Below the pieces are notes generated by a model. That model was not told the DNA's origin, searched no databases, and saw only the letters and a program-made list of their open reading frames with translations. Positions 51,728 through 61,280 of a stretch of DNA of 64,000 nucleotides are shown one piece after another. The DNA is from [Bacillus] enclensis (GTDB taxonomy: Bacteria > Bacillota > Bacilli > Bacillales > Bacillaceae_B): assembly GCF_001456935.1 (NCBI RefSeq), contig NZ_KQ758483.1, positions 124,001-188,000 of the forward strand, read 5' to 3'. Every line of letters starts with the position of its first letter. The first letter of the stretch is position 1. The translations under genes were made by a program, and so were the position numbers.

Positions 51728-52331
51728 GATTGTTCATCCCTTCCATATTATCAGGCATTTGAGACATGAATGAAAAGAGGGCGGACTGAATATCCTGCTT
51801 GATCTTGGAGAGGATCTTCCCGGTCCACTCTTCATCCGTGTGCTTTCCTTCGATAAAAGGAATATTATTCACATAGAAATCGATCCGCTGCGGCATTTGA
51901 TTCATGAGATCCTGCTGTATCATGTTGAGATATGAGGGATCGATCGACCGCTGCAGCTGCACTTCATTATCGGAAATAAGTGAGGGGAGATCGTTTTTGA
52001 TGTATGAAGTCACTTCATCCGTTATCTTATCCTTGTATGGTGTTATCTCCTTTACCGCCTTTTTCTTCCCATTTGGAGCCACGGCGAAGTCCTCGATTTC
52101 TTCACTCATCCCCCCGGGGTTCAAGCCGATATTGAGCGTTCCGTCCAATGATTCAACTTTTAATTGATCGAACTTGTATTCTATTTTTTCTACATTTATT
52201 TTGGGAGTGTCTTTGACAGTGGTAAGTTCTTCTGTGAGTTTATTGACCTTTTGTTCCAGCGCGACAACTTTCTTATTCAATTGTTCGATATATTGATAGA
52301 GCTGTTCCGGGGTCATGTAATATTGTTTCAT
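51708..52331 (-). CDS. gerPC: Spore germination protein GerPC
   Basis: 207-residue GerPC, the largest GerP protein. An N-terminal coiled coil ('LYQYIEQLNKKVVALEQKVN' onward, about 8-45) is followed by 'EKIEYKFDQLKVESLDGTLN', the conserved core, and a helical C-terminal part. ATG at 52331 follows GAAAGAGGTGG. Coat-layer scaffold role is inferred from the family. Confidence 0.94.
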   Translation of the reverse strand: MKQYYMTPEQLYQYIEQLNKKVVALEQKVNKLTEELTTVKDTPKINVEKIEYKFDQLKVESLDGTLNIGLNPGGMSEEIEDFAVAPNGKKKAVKEITPYKDKITDEVTSYIKNDLPSLISDNEVQLQRSIDPSYLNMIQQDLMNQMPQRIDFYVNNIPFIEGKHTDEEWTGKILSKIKQDIQSALFSFMSQMPDNMEGMNNHEPTSD

Positions 52332-52358
52332 GCTTCCACCTCTTTCTTTCGCCGCTGG

Positions 52359-52601
52359 CTAAGCTGTGCCGGGGGTCTGCAAAGGAACGAGTGGAGAGGC
52401 GGAAGGCCCCCCGGCTTCTGCTGCTCCTGCCTCTCCACTTTTTTTAGCTGCAGGTGCGGGCTCGGTAAACCCGCCGGTATTATATAGGTAACTCTTTGAA
52501 TTGATCTGTCCGCAAGCACCGATTTGAAGTACGGAGGAATTTGTCATTCCCCCTATTTTGATGAATCGGATCTGGATGGTTTGCTGAAGGTAGTAATTCA
52601 T
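52359..52601 (-). CDS. gerPB: Spore germination protein GerPB
   Basis: 80-residue GerPB: 'MNYYLQQTIQIRFIKIGGMT' then 'SSVLQIGACGQINSKSYLYN', followed by an Ala/Pro/Gly-rich tail. The start at 52601 has GAGGGTGAT upstream, which overlaps the gerPA stop region; an upstream GTG is rejected. Confidence 0.94.
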   Translation of the reverse strand: MNYYLQQTIQIRFIKIGGMTNSSVLQIGACGQINSKSYLYNTGGFTEPAPAAKKSGEAGAAEAGGPSASPLVPLQTPGTA

Positions 52602-52612
52602 TTGAATCACCC

Positions 52613-52834
52613 TCACAGGTTAAAGTTAATGCCTTGGTCCATGACTTCATCATCCACCGTATAGGTCAATGAACTTTCGTTATATACCGAAATCCCCCTG
52701 CCTGTAACGAAGGAACCGGCTCCGGCAAAGGTTTTTGCAGTTGAAATCGGATTGATTGTAAACACATCCCCAATATGGAACACACCGCTTGATCCGACGC
52801 TGACAACTTGAGCTATTCCGACGATTGCGGGCAT
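52613..52834 (-). CDS. gerPA: Spore germination protein GerPA
   Basis: 73-residue first protein of the operon, equal in length to B. subtilis GerPA, reading MPAIVGIAQVVSVGSSG and 'NPISTAKTFAGAGSFVTG'. ATG at 52834 with AAAGGTG 9 nt upstream; the in-frame GTG six bases further up is unlikely. A sigma-K-type promoter lies about 30-50 bp upstream. Confidence 0.95.
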   Translation of the reverse strand: MPAIVGIAQVVSVGSSGVFHIGDVFTINPISTAKTFAGAGSFVTGRGISVYNESSLTYTVDDEVMDQGINFNL

Positions 52835-52870
52835 TGGCACTCACACCTTTAAGACTAGGATAATTATTGT

Positions 52871-52900
52871 TATTCTATGTGAAAGGAGGAAAATGAGTGA
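52871..52900 (-). promoter_or_regulatory. Sigma-K-type promoter of the gerP operon
   Basis: On the minus strand the -10 reads CATAGAATA (52879-52871), a full match to the sigma-K consensus CATAnnnTA, with a CAC about 16-17 bp upstream for the -35 mACm. Mother-cell expression late in sporulation is what the gerP operon requires. It overlaps the leader of the divergent small ORF. Confidence 0.75.
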
Positions 52901-52964
52901 TAATCGCCTAAATCGCCGTTCTCATGTACAATGGAATAGTACTAATTGCTGGAGGAAAAAATGA
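52893..52964 (+). CDS. Putative 23-codon upstream ORF
   Basis: An ATG preceded by a near-ideal AAAGGAGGAAA site opens a 23-residue basic peptide (MSDNRLNRRSHVQWNSTNCW...). Its TGA stop is immediately followed by the ATG of the DUF418 gene, a spacing that suits translational coupling. No family is recognised. In B. subtilis yisI, a Spo0E-like gene, is found nearby, but this peptide lacks the Spo0E SxxxD motif. Confidence 0.45.
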   Translation: MSDNRLNRRSHVQWNSTNCWRKK

Positions 52965-54149
52965 ATGAACACATTATCGCCGATTGAACGATCAGAACGT
53001 ATTGTCAGCCTGGATGTCATAAGGGGAGTTTCCCTTTTGGGCATATTCATCATCAACATGATCTCTTTTCATTCCCCGTTTCTTTATATGGACCCTTACG
53101 TGTGGTGGAAGACACCGGATGATGCAGCATTATACCCATGGATCGATGTGTTGGTACAGGCAAGCTTCTATCCTTTGTTTGCCATGCTGTTCGGTTATGG
53201 TCTTTCCATTCAACAGGAACGGGCCAGTCAAAAAGGAATGTCTTTTTATTCATTTGGAGTGAGGAGACTTATAGTTTTACTGCTCATTGGTTCCATCCAC
53301 GCTTTTTTGATTTGGTCGGGAGACATTTTAATCAACTATGCCGTTTTCGGGCTGCTGCTATTATTATTTATGAGAATGACAGGAAAGAGCCTTTTGATGC
53401 TCGGGAGCTTACTGCTGCTGATACCTCAATTGTTTTTTAGTATTCTTTTAGTTTTGATGACATATTCTGATCCTGCAGGGGTTGCTCACTATACGAATAT
53501 CACTGCAGTGCAGGATTCAGTCGCAGCCTACGCTTCAGGCAGCTTCACTGATATTATGAAACAGCGATTCAGTGATTGGTATGCGGTGAACTCACCAGGA
53601 AACCTTCTTTTCCTGACACTTTCCATACTGCCGGTCATGATGATCGGTGCAGGTGCCGGAAAATTGAAGCTGCTTGAGAAAGCTGCGGAATTCAAAAGAA
53701 GCTGGCTGCTGCTCGGTTCCGGCCTGCTTATCGCCAGTATCGGAATAAAGCTGCTTCCTATATTAATAGAAGCGAATACTGCCTATTCCTACATACAGGA
53801 TTATTTAGGAGGTCCTTTCTTATCAGTATCTTATGCAATAATCCTGGCTTTATTATTAGAGAATGAAAATGTGAAAAAATGGAGCAGGCCCCTTGCATCT
53901 GCCGGCAGGATGTCCCTGTCCAATTATCTTATGCAATCAATCATAGGAACATTGATTTTCTATTCATACGGTTTGGGTCTATATGGGGAAGTGACATTGA
54001 CGACAGGAACCCTTTTAGCCGCCGGGATCTTCGTCATCCAGATGCTTCTTTCTGAAATCTGGCTGTCAAGATTCAGGTTTGGACCTGCAGAAAAGCTGTG
54101 GAGGGTCCTTAGCTATGGAAGAGGTTCTGTGAAAAAGTCGGAAGGTTAA
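52965..54149 (+). CDS. DUF418-family membrane protein
   Basis: 394-residue polytopic membrane protein (about nine to ten helices) of the YeiB/DUF418 family, opening 'ERIVSLDVIRGVSLLGIFII', the acyltransferase-3-like start typical of the family, and ending with the DUF418 core 'WSRPLASAGRMSLSNYLMQS'. Suspected to transport or modify an envelope metabolite; function unknown. ATG at 52965 follows GGAGG by 9 nt and directly abuts the small ORF. Confidence 0.85.
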   Translation: MNTLSPIERSERIVSLDVIRGVSLLGIFIINMISFHSPFLYMDPYVWWKTPDDAALYPWIDVLVQASFYPLFAMLFGYGLSIQQERASQKGMSFYSFGVRRLIVLLLIGSIHAFLIWSGDILINYAVFGLLLLLFMRMTGKSLLMLGSLLLLIPQLFFSILLVLMTYSDPAGVAHYTNITAVQDSVAAYASGSFTDIMKQRFSDWYAVNSPGNLLFLTLSILPVMMIGAGAGKLKLLEKAAEFKRSWLLLGSGLLIASIGIKLLPILIEANTAYSYIQDYLGGPFLSVSYAIILALLLENENVKKWSRPLASAGRMSLSNYLMQSIIGTLIFYSYGLGLYGEVTLTTGTLLAAGIFVIQMLLSEIWLSRFRFGPAEKLWRVLSYGRGSVKKSEG

Positions 54150-54189
54150 ATTACTATTTTACTATTGAAGAAAAGGGGACGGGAAGCGG

Positions 54190-55083
54190 ATGAAGATAAC
54201 CAGTTTTGAAGTGAATGGAAGATCCACGTACGGTGTTGTGGAAGGAGAAGTCGTTATCGATCTAATAGGTTTGGCAGCGGACCTGGATAAGGAGTTCCCT
54301 TCAAGTGTACAAAAGCTCATCGAAGACGGGGAAGGGGCTCTTCACAAAGTGGAAGAGCTTTTAGAACGATGCCGGGAGGGAAACGATTTCGCAGAATACC
54401 AGTACTCAGTGGATGAAGTCAACTGGCTGGCCCCGATACCGCATGTGAAAAGGAATATCATGTGCGTGGGCAAGAACTACCGGGAGCACGCCATTGAAAT
54501 GGGTAGTGAACAAGACATCCCAAAAAATATCATGATCTTCACCAAAGCCACAAATACCGTGACAGGACACAACCAAAGCATACCCCTCCATGAAAATGTA
54601 ACGGAAGAGCTTGATTATGAAGGTGAGCTTGCCGTCGTAATCGGTAAAAGAGGAAGGGCGATCTCATCTGATGAAGCGATGGATCATATTTTTGGCTACA
54701 CCATCCTCAATGACCTTACAGCAAGGGATCTCCAGAAGAAACACGGTCAGTTCTTCATAGGCAAAAGCTTGGATTCAAGCTGTCCGATCGGTCCGTATAT
54801 CGTGACAAAAGAAGAAATAGATGACCCGCATCAGCTGGAAATCCGGACGAGTGTCAATGGTGAGGTACGTCAGTCTTCAAGCACGGAACTCATGATATTT
54901 TCCATCCCCGAAATCATCTCCATCCTATCAAAAGGGATGACCCTGGAACCGGGCGATATCATTGCAACGGGTACTCCTGCCGGGGTTGGGAAAGGCTTTA
55001 AACCGCCCCGTTTCCTGAAAGCGGGGGACACTGTCGACATCGAAGTCCGCGGAATCGGAATTTTGACAAATCGGTTACAGTGA
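54190..55083 (+). CDS. yisK: Fumarylacetoacetate-hydrolase-family protein YisK
   Basis: 297-residue FAH-superfamily enzyme. Metal ligands Glu and Glu in 'ELDYEGELAVVIGK' and Asp in 'LNDLTARDLQ'; His in 'GKNYREHAIEMG'. B. subtilis YisK, as I recall, is an oxaloacetate decarboxylase that associates with the cell-shape protein Mbl. Start ATG at 54190 after GGGGACGGGAAG. Followed by yisL as in B. subtilis. Confidence 0.9.
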   Translation: MKITSFEVNGRSTYGVVEGEVVIDLIGLAADLDKEFPSSVQKLIEDGEGALHKVEELLERCREGNDFAEYQYSVDEVNWLAPIPHVKRNIMCVGKNYREHAIEMGSEQDIPKNIMIFTKATNTVTGHNQSIPLHENVTEELDYEGELAVVIGKRGRAISSDEAMDHIFGYTILNDLTARDLQKKHGQFFIGKSLDSSCPIGPYIVTKEEIDDPHQLEIRTSVNGEVRQSSSTELMIFSIPEIISILSKGMTLEPGDIIATGTPAGVGKGFKPPRFLKAGDTVDIEVRGIGILTNRLQ

Positions 55084-55161
55084 GTGGTTACATTTTCTGT
55101 TACCGCAGTGCTTGTGGTAATATATGATGAGCATTAATATTTTTGCATTGGGAGGTTCACT

Positions 55162-55515
55162 ATGTTTGATAACACACATGCACATATCACGACGTGGGTG
55201 ATTGCGATCATCCTTTTCTTTGTAGCGGTATGGCTTCATAATGCCGGCAAAGCGAAAGGCATGAAAGTGGTTCACATGATCCTGCGTTTGTTCTATCTTC
55301 TCATCATCCTGACAGGTGCTTTGCTGTTCTGGAAACATCAGGGCATCAATCCTGCCTTATACGGGATCAAGGCGCTGGTAGGTGTCTGGGTGATCGGTAT
55401 GTTTGAAATGATCCTTGTACGGATGAACAAAGGGAAAAGCACAAAAACGTTCTGGATCCTGTTCGTTATTTCCCTCATCATCGTCTTCATCCTCGGATAC
55501 AGCCTGCCGCTTTAA
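55162..55515 (+). CDS. yisL: DUF1516 membrane protein YisL
   Basis: 117-residue protein with four predicted helices, opening 'NTHAHITTWVIAIILFFVAV', matching YisL/DUF1516 in length and position. Unknown function. TGGGAGG precedes the ATG; a terminator follows. Confidence 0.88.
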   Translation: MFDNTHAHITTWVIAIILFFVAVWLHNAGKAKGMKVVHMILRLFYLLIILTGALLFWKHQGINPALYGIKALVGVWVIGMFEMILVRMNKGKSTKTFWILFVISLIIVFILGYSLPL

Positions 55516-55527
55516 TAGGTCCATGAG

Positions 55528-55558
55528 AAAAAGTCTGCTTACGCAGGCTTTTTTTATT
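55528..55558 (+). terminator. Terminator of yisL
   Basis: AAAAAGTCTGC (55528-55538)/GCAGGCTTTTT (55543-55553), one mismatch, 4-nt loop, T tract. Confidence 0.85.
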
Positions 55559-55705
55559 GGATCAAAGAATATTCGCCAACTTGCGGAAAACGTAGTCTTC
55601 AACAGAAATCAAAAGCGTATCCATTGAAGTGAAAAAATAAATATCCAAAACTGTCGAATTGTGGTATTTTTGTAGTATCATGTCTTTTCAGAGTGGGTGT
55701 AGAAT

Positions 55706-58621
55706 ATGATTACTTCCTTTCAATGCATATATAAAGACGAAAACTCATTAAAGAAATTCATTAAAGAAAATGATTTGGATTTGTTTCCTTCTCTCCTCGT
55801 TCAAGCCTTCACAGGTCATTCCTCCATTGACTTCATCACTTCTCTTCAAAAAGAAGTGGCTGCTTCATTACCCCGGGCAACGCTGATCGGCTGCAGTTCA
55901 AATGGTCAAATATTCGAAGGCAGGGTGCTGTCTGAGGTAATACTTACATTTACGGCATTCGAGAAGACGGAGCTGAATTCTTTTCTCGTGGATGGCGGAC
56001 ATCAAGGGAAAATGGATGGCGAACAGTTATACGATGAACTGATTCGTTATGATACGAAAGCAGTGATCCTTCTCGTCAGTCATCTCAAAATGGACATACC
56101 CGGAATCCTGCAGGGGGTATCCCCGCGCAATGATGAATTCAAAATTGTCGGGGGAGTCTGCGCGGATGATCCCGCAAACAGGCCGTCAATAGTATTTACA
56201 GGTGACGAAATATCACAGAGCGGTCTGGCAGCCGTTTCGTTGAATCATTCAGATCTGCATGTTCACTCATATGCCCTTGAACATTGGCAGGAGGTTGGGC
56301 CTTCCTTTGAAATAACGAAATCTGAAGGGAATGTCATTTATAAAATAAATGATAAAAAACCACTTCATGTGCTCGAGAGGTATTTGGGAAAGTCGTTCGT
56401 AAAGGAACTGCCGGACTCTTCGATCGAATTTCCTTTTCTGTATCAACACGGAAATGAAAAAACTGCTGTCTATGTCATAAATATTTTGCCGCAGGGAGCT
56501 ATAGAGGTCAGCAGGGAAATGGATGAAGGAGACAGGGTCAACTTCGGATTTGTGAATGTTCAGGAACTGCTGGAGTCCACTGCGAAGCAGTTGAATAAAT
56601 TGAAGCGTAGTCCGGTCGAGACCCATTATGTGTTCAATTGCATAGCGCGTAAAAGGTATATTCGGGATTTCACTACGCAGGAACTTGCCAAGTTGAATGA
56701 AATTTCAGCGGTCACCGGCTTTTTTTCTTATGGTGAGTTTGGATATGATTCATCCAATAAGCCTAAGCTGATTGCACATTCGATGACCTATCTTGGTATA
56801 TCAGAAGAGGTGAGGGAACCGCTTCAGGACTTCAAACCGGAATTTCATCTGGCCCCTGAGGCTAATGCGATGATGACATTGACAAATTTGATCAATACTG
56901 CATCAAGTGACATCAGGGAGCTCACACAAAATATAGAGGTATCAGAAGAATATTACCGTTCTCTTTTCGATAATAATACAGATTTTGTATACAGCACCGA
57001 CTTGAAGGGGCGGTTCACTTCTCTCAATCCTTCATTTATCAAAACGTTCGGTTACAGTGAAAGTGAGCTCATCGGCAGGAATGCATTGAATTATATAATG
57101 CATGTAGACCGGCAGAGGGTAAGAAGACATTTCTATCGCGCAATGGACGGCAGGGAACAGTATTATGATCTTCCCATATCAACCAAGGATGGCAGAATCA
57201 ATCACTTTCAAATAAAAAATATTCCAATCACCGTAAACGGTCAATGTGTAGGCATATTTGGGATAGGCAAAGACGTCACCCAGCAGCGGCAGTCGGAAAA
57301 GAAAATCACCCAGCTGGCATACTTTGATGGGGATACTGATCTGCCGAACAAACAGAAGTTCCGTGAAATCATCGATGAACATATCCAGCGGGCGAAAAAG
57401 AAAAAAAGGGAGCTGGCAGTGCTGTTCATGGACATCGACAGATTTAAGATCATCAATGATACACTGGGGCACAGGGCAGGCGACCTCGTAATTAAAGAAC
57501 TTGCCGGGCGTCTCGGGGGTGCCCTTCCAAAAGGTGCGTACCTCGGACGATTCAGCGGGGATAAATTCACTGTACTTCTATCAAAAAATGTGAATGAGGA
57601 AAGCATCTCTTCGTTAACGGACGCTATCTTAAAGACCATTAAAGAACCTTTCTCCTATAACGGCAAGGATTTTTATATGACTGTAAGCATCGGTGTAGGA
57701 ATCTTCCCGAGAGACGGAGACAAGTCATCAGAAGTATTGCGAAATGCGGATGCAGCGTTGAATCATGCAAAATCGCGAGGTGGGAATAATACAGTATACT
57801 TCTCTAGGGATATGAATGAAGAAACGCTGAGAAAAGTGGAAATGGAAGCACAGTTGCGCAAGGCTATTGCAAAAAATGATTTGTATATTGCTTATCAGCC
57901 TATCATTGACGTACCGAATGAGACACTGATTGGATGTGAAGCACTTCTCCGGTGGGAGCATGAAGAAATGGGGTCAGTCTCCCCGGCCGAATTCATCCCG
58001 CTTGCTGAAGAGGCAGGGTTGATACAGGAACTTGGAAAGTGGGTACTGACGGGAGCCTGTGAGCAGCTGAAAACATGGATGGACACAAGACTGGGGAAAT
58101 TCTACGTATCGGTGAATGTATCGGCAATCCAATTTCAGCATCCTGCTTTCGTGAGCGATGTAAAGGAAGCGTTAAAAGTTTCAGGACTGCCTCCTGAGTA
58201 CCTGTGCCTGGAACTGACAGAAACCATCATGCTTCACGATGAATCTTATTCAGTTGAAGTCATGAGGGAACTCTCACAGTTGGGCATAAAACTTGCGATT
58301 GATGATTTCGGTACCGGCTATTCATCGTTGAGCTATTTGAAACATTTACCGATTGATATTTTAAAAATTGACAGGTCATTCGTGCGCAATATGAGTGACC
58401 ATTCCCCGGATGTCGCAATCGTTCAGTCCGTTTCGATGATGGGAAGGGGACTGAACTTGAAAGTGGTGGCTGAAGGGGTGGAAACTACCCAGCAGCTTAA
58501 ACTGCTAAAGGGATTAGGGTGTGATTATGCTCAAGGGTTCTTAATTGAAAAACCGATGCCTCCCTGCAAAATGGGCGAATTTTTAATGAAGCAGGATTTG
58601 GCTGCCGTGCAGGGGAGCTAG
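55706..58621 (+). CDS. FIST-PAS-GGDEF-EAL cyclic-di-GMP signalling protein
   Basis: 971-residue soluble protein. FIST_N and FIST_C sensory domains (about 20-390, proposed to bind small ligands such as amino acids), a PAS domain (about 412-530, 'NNTDFVYSTDLKGRFTSLNP'), a GGDEF domain (about 545-700) and an EAL domain (about 715-955). The GGDEF motif is changed to SGDKF, so cyclase activity is doubtful. The EAL domain keeps EALLRW, ELTE, 'DDFGTGYSSLSYLK' and AEGVE, so phosphodiesterase activity is expected. No membrane helix or signal peptide. The gene has its own promoter region and is not in the B. subtilis order, between yisL and yisN. Confidence 0.92.
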   Translation: MITSFQCIYKDENSLKKFIKENDLDLFPSLLVQAFTGHSSIDFITSLQKEVAASLPRATLIGCSSNGQIFEGRVLSEVILTFTAFEKTELNSFLVDGGHQGKMDGEQLYDELIRYDTKAVILLVSHLKMDIPGILQGVSPRNDEFKIVGGVCADDPANRPSIVFTGDEISQSGLAAVSLNHSDLHVHSYALEHWQEVGPSFEITKSEGNVIYKINDKKPLHVLERYLGKSFVKELPDSSIEFPFLYQHGNEKTAVYVINILPQGAIEVSREMDEGDRVNFGFVNVQELLESTAKQLNKLKRSPVETHYVFNCIARKRYIRDFTTQELAKLNEISAVTGFFSYGEFGYDSSNKPKLIAHSMTYLGISEEVREPLQDFKPEFHLAPEANAMMTLTNLINTASSDIRELTQNIEVSEEYYRSLFDNNTDFVYSTDLKGRFTSLNPSFIKTFGYSESELIGRNALNYIMHVDRQRVRRHFYRAMDGREQYYDLPISTKDGRINHFQIKNIPITVNGQCVGIFGIGKDVTQQRQSEKKITQLAYFDGDTDLPNKQKFREIIDEHIQRAKKKKRELAVLFMDIDRFKIINDTLGHRAGDLVIKELAGRLGGALPKGAYLGRFSGDKFTVLLSKNVNEESISSLTDAILKTIKEPFSYNGKDFYMTVSIGVGIFPRDGDKSSEVLRNADAALNHAKSRGGNNTVYFSRDMNEETLRKVEMEAQLRKAIAKNDLYIAYQPIIDVPNETLIGCEALLRWEHEEMGSVSPAEFIPLAEEAGLIQELGKWVLTGACEQLKTWMDTRLGKFYVSVNVSAIQFQHPAFVSDVKEALKVSGLPPEYLCLELTETIMLHDESYSVEVMRELSQLGIKLAIDDFGTGYSSLSYLKHLPIDILKIDRSFVRNMSDHSPDVAIVQSVSMMGRGLNLKVVAEGVETTQQLKLLKGLGCDYAQGFLIEKPMPPCKMGEFLMKQDLAAVQGS

Positions 58622-58633
58622 CATGGACAAAAT

Positions 58634-58680
58634 AAAAAAATCGTGTTTGCCGCTGTTTGCCGGTGAACACGATTTTTTTA
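58634..58680. terminator. Bidirectional terminator between the GGDEF-EAL gene and yisN
   Basis: AAAAAAATCGTGTT (58634-58647) pairs with AACACGATTTTTTT (58666-58679); inner GCCG/CGG pairs extend the stem. Confidence 0.9.
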
Positions 58681-58688
58681 CCTTTGCA

Positions 58689-59252
58689 TCATAAATTGAA
58701 ATTTTCAATTACGATCCGTTTTCCGGTGCTGAGGGTGAATTCAAAGCGGTCCCGCTTCTTTTTGAAATAAGAAAAATGATGCTGGACCGCACATACTTCA
58801 TCGCCATTGTCAAAATTGATGAAGTTAACACCCTGCTTCATTTTCTGACCACTCAGGAAAACAAGATGATTGTGACAGAATATACAATCATAAAGAGAAT
58901 AATTTAAGTTGTTTAAGGTAGTGATGAATTGAAGAAAAGCATCGTCAGAAATATCTTCGATTAAATTTTCCAAAGAAAAGAGAATGTTCTTCTTAATCTG
59001 GATCCTGTCCCCGTCCAGCATCCTGATGCGTTCATATGGAGTAGCGAGTATGCCGTTTTCCAAAAGCACACCGGTGATCCATGCGTCCTCCCTTAAAAGC
59101 CTTATTTCGTGATTGATATAAAATTCAAGCTCGGATTCTTCCTCTGCATCTATTTCAAAGAAAAACCATGTATCTTCATCAACTAGGACGGTTCCTTCTG
59201 AAAATGCCCTCTTTTGGGATTTTAGGATGTTTGAACGATATATATTACTCAA
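58689..59252 (-). CDS. yisN: DUF2777-type protein (YisN-like)
   Basis: 187-residue soluble protein with no catalytic motif I recognise. The conserved-looking part is 'ISDDAFLQFITTLNNLNYSL' followed by YDCIFCHNHLVFL, whose C-x2-C/H residues could bind a metal. I assign it to DUF2777/YisN by this motif and by its place next to asnO, as in B. subtilis. ATG at 59252 with AAGGAGG upstream. Divergent from asnO. Confidence 0.65.
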   Translation of the reverse strand: MSNIYRSNILKSQKRAFSEGTVLVDEDTWFFFEIDAEEESELEFYINHEIRLLREDAWITGVLLENGILATPYERIRMLDGDRIQIKKNILFSLENLIEDISDDAFLQFITTLNNLNYSLYDCIFCHNHLVFLSGQKMKQGVNFINFDNGDEVCAVQHHFSYFKKKRDRFEFTLSTGKRIVIENFNL

Positions 59253-59409
59253 ATGAATATCCCTCCTTAACTACATTTCTTATCATAATTATCATATTTC
59301 ATTCATGTGAAGATTGAGTGAGGCAATTAACCATTTATCCTGAAATGCATAAGATAATCTATGTGTCAGAGAGCCCAGTTTGTTTGACCAGAAAGTGAGG
59401 ATGATCATC

Positions 59410-61257
59410 ATGTGCGGTATTACAGGTTGGATTCATTATAAACGAAATCTTACAAACCAGGAAAATATAGTCGGAAAAATGGCAGAAAAGCTGTCTAAGA
59501 GGGGCCCGGATGAGACGAATACCTGGGTCAGTCCACATGCAGTATTTGGTCATAAACGGCTGATCGTGGTGGATCCCGAAGGCGGGAGGCAGCCGATGAG
59601 CATTACTCATCAGGGCCATATGTATACGATCTGCTACAACGGCGAGTTATATAATACTGAAGATCTGCGAGCAGTGTTAAGGGGAAAAGGATATACATTC
59701 AACGGCCACTCAGATACAGAAGTCTTATTGATTTCCTATATAGAATGGCGTGAAGAATGTGTCAATCATTTAAACGGAATTTTTGCCTTTTCCGTCTGGG
59801 ACAGTCAAAAGGAACATGTCTTCATCGGAAGGGACCGTATGGGTGTAAAACCGTTATTTTATTCCGAGAAAGACGGTGGTTTTTTATTCGGCTCTGAAAT
59901 CAAAGCATTGCTTGCCCATCCAGATGTGAAACCGGAAGTTACACACGGGGGCCTCTCGGAAGTCCTTGGCCTCGGTCCGTCCCGCACTCCGGGTGAAGGG
60001 GTCTTTAAGGGAGTCAAGGAGCTCCGGCCGGCCCATGCCATGACCTTCTCGAAAGACGGTCTGAAAATCTGGAGGTACTGGAATGTGAAGAGCGAGAAGC
60101 ACGCGGATTCGTTTGCAGATACGGTGTCCAATGTGCGCTTCTTGTTGTCTGATGCGATAAAACGGCAGCTGGTATCAGACGTTCCACTTTGTTCCTTCCT
60201 GTCAGGAGGGGTGGACTCGAGTGCCATTACGGCAATAGCGGCCAATACCTACCGCGATGAAGGGAAGGGCAGGCTTCATACCTATTCGATCGATTACGAA
60301 GAAAATGATCAATATTTCACGAAGAGTGACTTTCAGCCTAATTCTGATGCTCCTTGGATCGAGAAAATGTCTTCAGAATTCAATACGATCCACCACAGAT
60401 GTGTGATCAGCCAGCAGGAACTGAAGGATTACTTGATAGAGGCCGTACATGTCAGGGATCTTCCGGGAATGGCGGATGTGGATTCTTCACTTTTATGGTT
60501 CTGTAAAGAAATAAAGGAGGAGTTTACCGTCGGGCTCTCTGGGGAGTGTGCCGATGAGATATTCGGGGGATATCCTTGGTTTCACCGTGAAGATGATTTC
60601 AACAGAAGGGGTTTTCCGTGGATGCGTTCTGTCGATGAAAGGCAGGGATTACTGAAGGATGACTGGAAGAAAAAGTTGAACCTTCAGGAATACGTGTTGA
60701 CGCAATATGATAAGACAGTGGCGGAAACACCTTTATTGGACGGAGAAAATGAAATCGAAACGAAGAGAAGACAGTTATTCTACCTGAATCTGATCTGGTT
60801 CATGACGACGCTCTTAGATCGTAAAGACCGTATGAGCATGGGAGCGAGCCTTGAGGTCAGGGTTCCTTTTGCCGATCATAGATTGGTAGAGTATGTATGG
60901 AATATCCCTTGGGAAATGAAGATGCATGAGAACAGGGAAAAAGGTATCCTGAGAAAGGCTCTGGAAGGTATTTTGCCAAATGAAGTGCTTTATCGTAAGA
61001 AGAGCCCTTATCCAAAGACGCACCATCCTGTCTATACGAAATTGGTGAGTGACTGGCTGGAAGAAATTCTGGCAGACAGATCGAGTGTCCTGTACGAACT
61101 TTTCAACGAGCAAAAGCTGAAAGAAATCGTGAAAACAGGCGGCTCTGCTTTCAAGGTCCCCTGGTACGGCCAATTGATGACCGGGCCGCAGTTACTGGCA
61201 CACCTTGGGCAGATACATGTGTGGTTTAAGGATTATAATATACAGATAGTGGAGTAG
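59410..61257 (+). CDS. asnO: Asparagine synthase (glutamine-hydrolysing), AsnO-like
   Basis: 615-residue AsnB-type asparagine synthetase. The start must be the ATG at 59410, since it gives Met-Cys-Gly-Ile and Cys2 is the glutaminase nucleophile. The glutaminase domain spans about 2-210 and the synthetase domain has the PP-loop SGGVDS at 265-270. It makes Asn from Asp, ATP and Gln. Length and neighbours (yisN, then yisQ) match B. subtilis asnO, which is expressed in sporulation; a weak sigma-E-like -10 (CATAAGAT, 59348-59355) is consistent but unproven. Confidence 0.92.
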   Translation: MCGITGWIHYKRNLTNQENIVGKMAEKLSKRGPDETNTWVSPHAVFGHKRLIVVDPEGGRQPMSITHQGHMYTICYNGELYNTEDLRAVLRGKGYTFNGHSDTEVLLISYIEWREECVNHLNGIFAFSVWDSQKEHVFIGRDRMGVKPLFYSEKDGGFLFGSEIKALLAHPDVKPEVTHGGLSEVLGLGPSRTPGEGVFKGVKELRPAHAMTFSKDGLKIWRYWNVKSEKHADSFADTVSNVRFLLSDAIKRQLVSDVPLCSFLSGGVDSSAITAIAANTYRDEGKGRLHTYSIDYEENDQYFTKSDFQPNSDAPWIEKMSSEFNTIHHRCVISQQELKDYLIEAVHVRDLPGMADVDSSLLWFCKEIKEEFTVGLSGECADEIFGGYPWFHREDDFNRRGFPWMRSVDERQGLLKDDWKKKLNLQEYVLTQYDKTVAETPLLDGENEIETKRRQLFYLNLIWFMTTLLDRKDRMSMGASLEVRVPFADHRLVEYVWNIPWEMKMHENREKGILRKALEGILPNEVLYRKKSPYPKTHHPVYTKLVSDWLEEILADRSSVLYELFNEQKLKEIVKTGGSAFKVPWYGQLMTGPQLLAHLGQIHVWFKDYNIQIVE

Positions 61258-61280
61258 AAAAGGTTTCAATGATTCAATGA

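Noticed and set aside
52893..52964. Small ORF as yisI (Spo0E-like phosphatase)
   Set aside because: It is far shorter than YisI and lacks the SxxxD motif; kept only as an unnamed small ORF.
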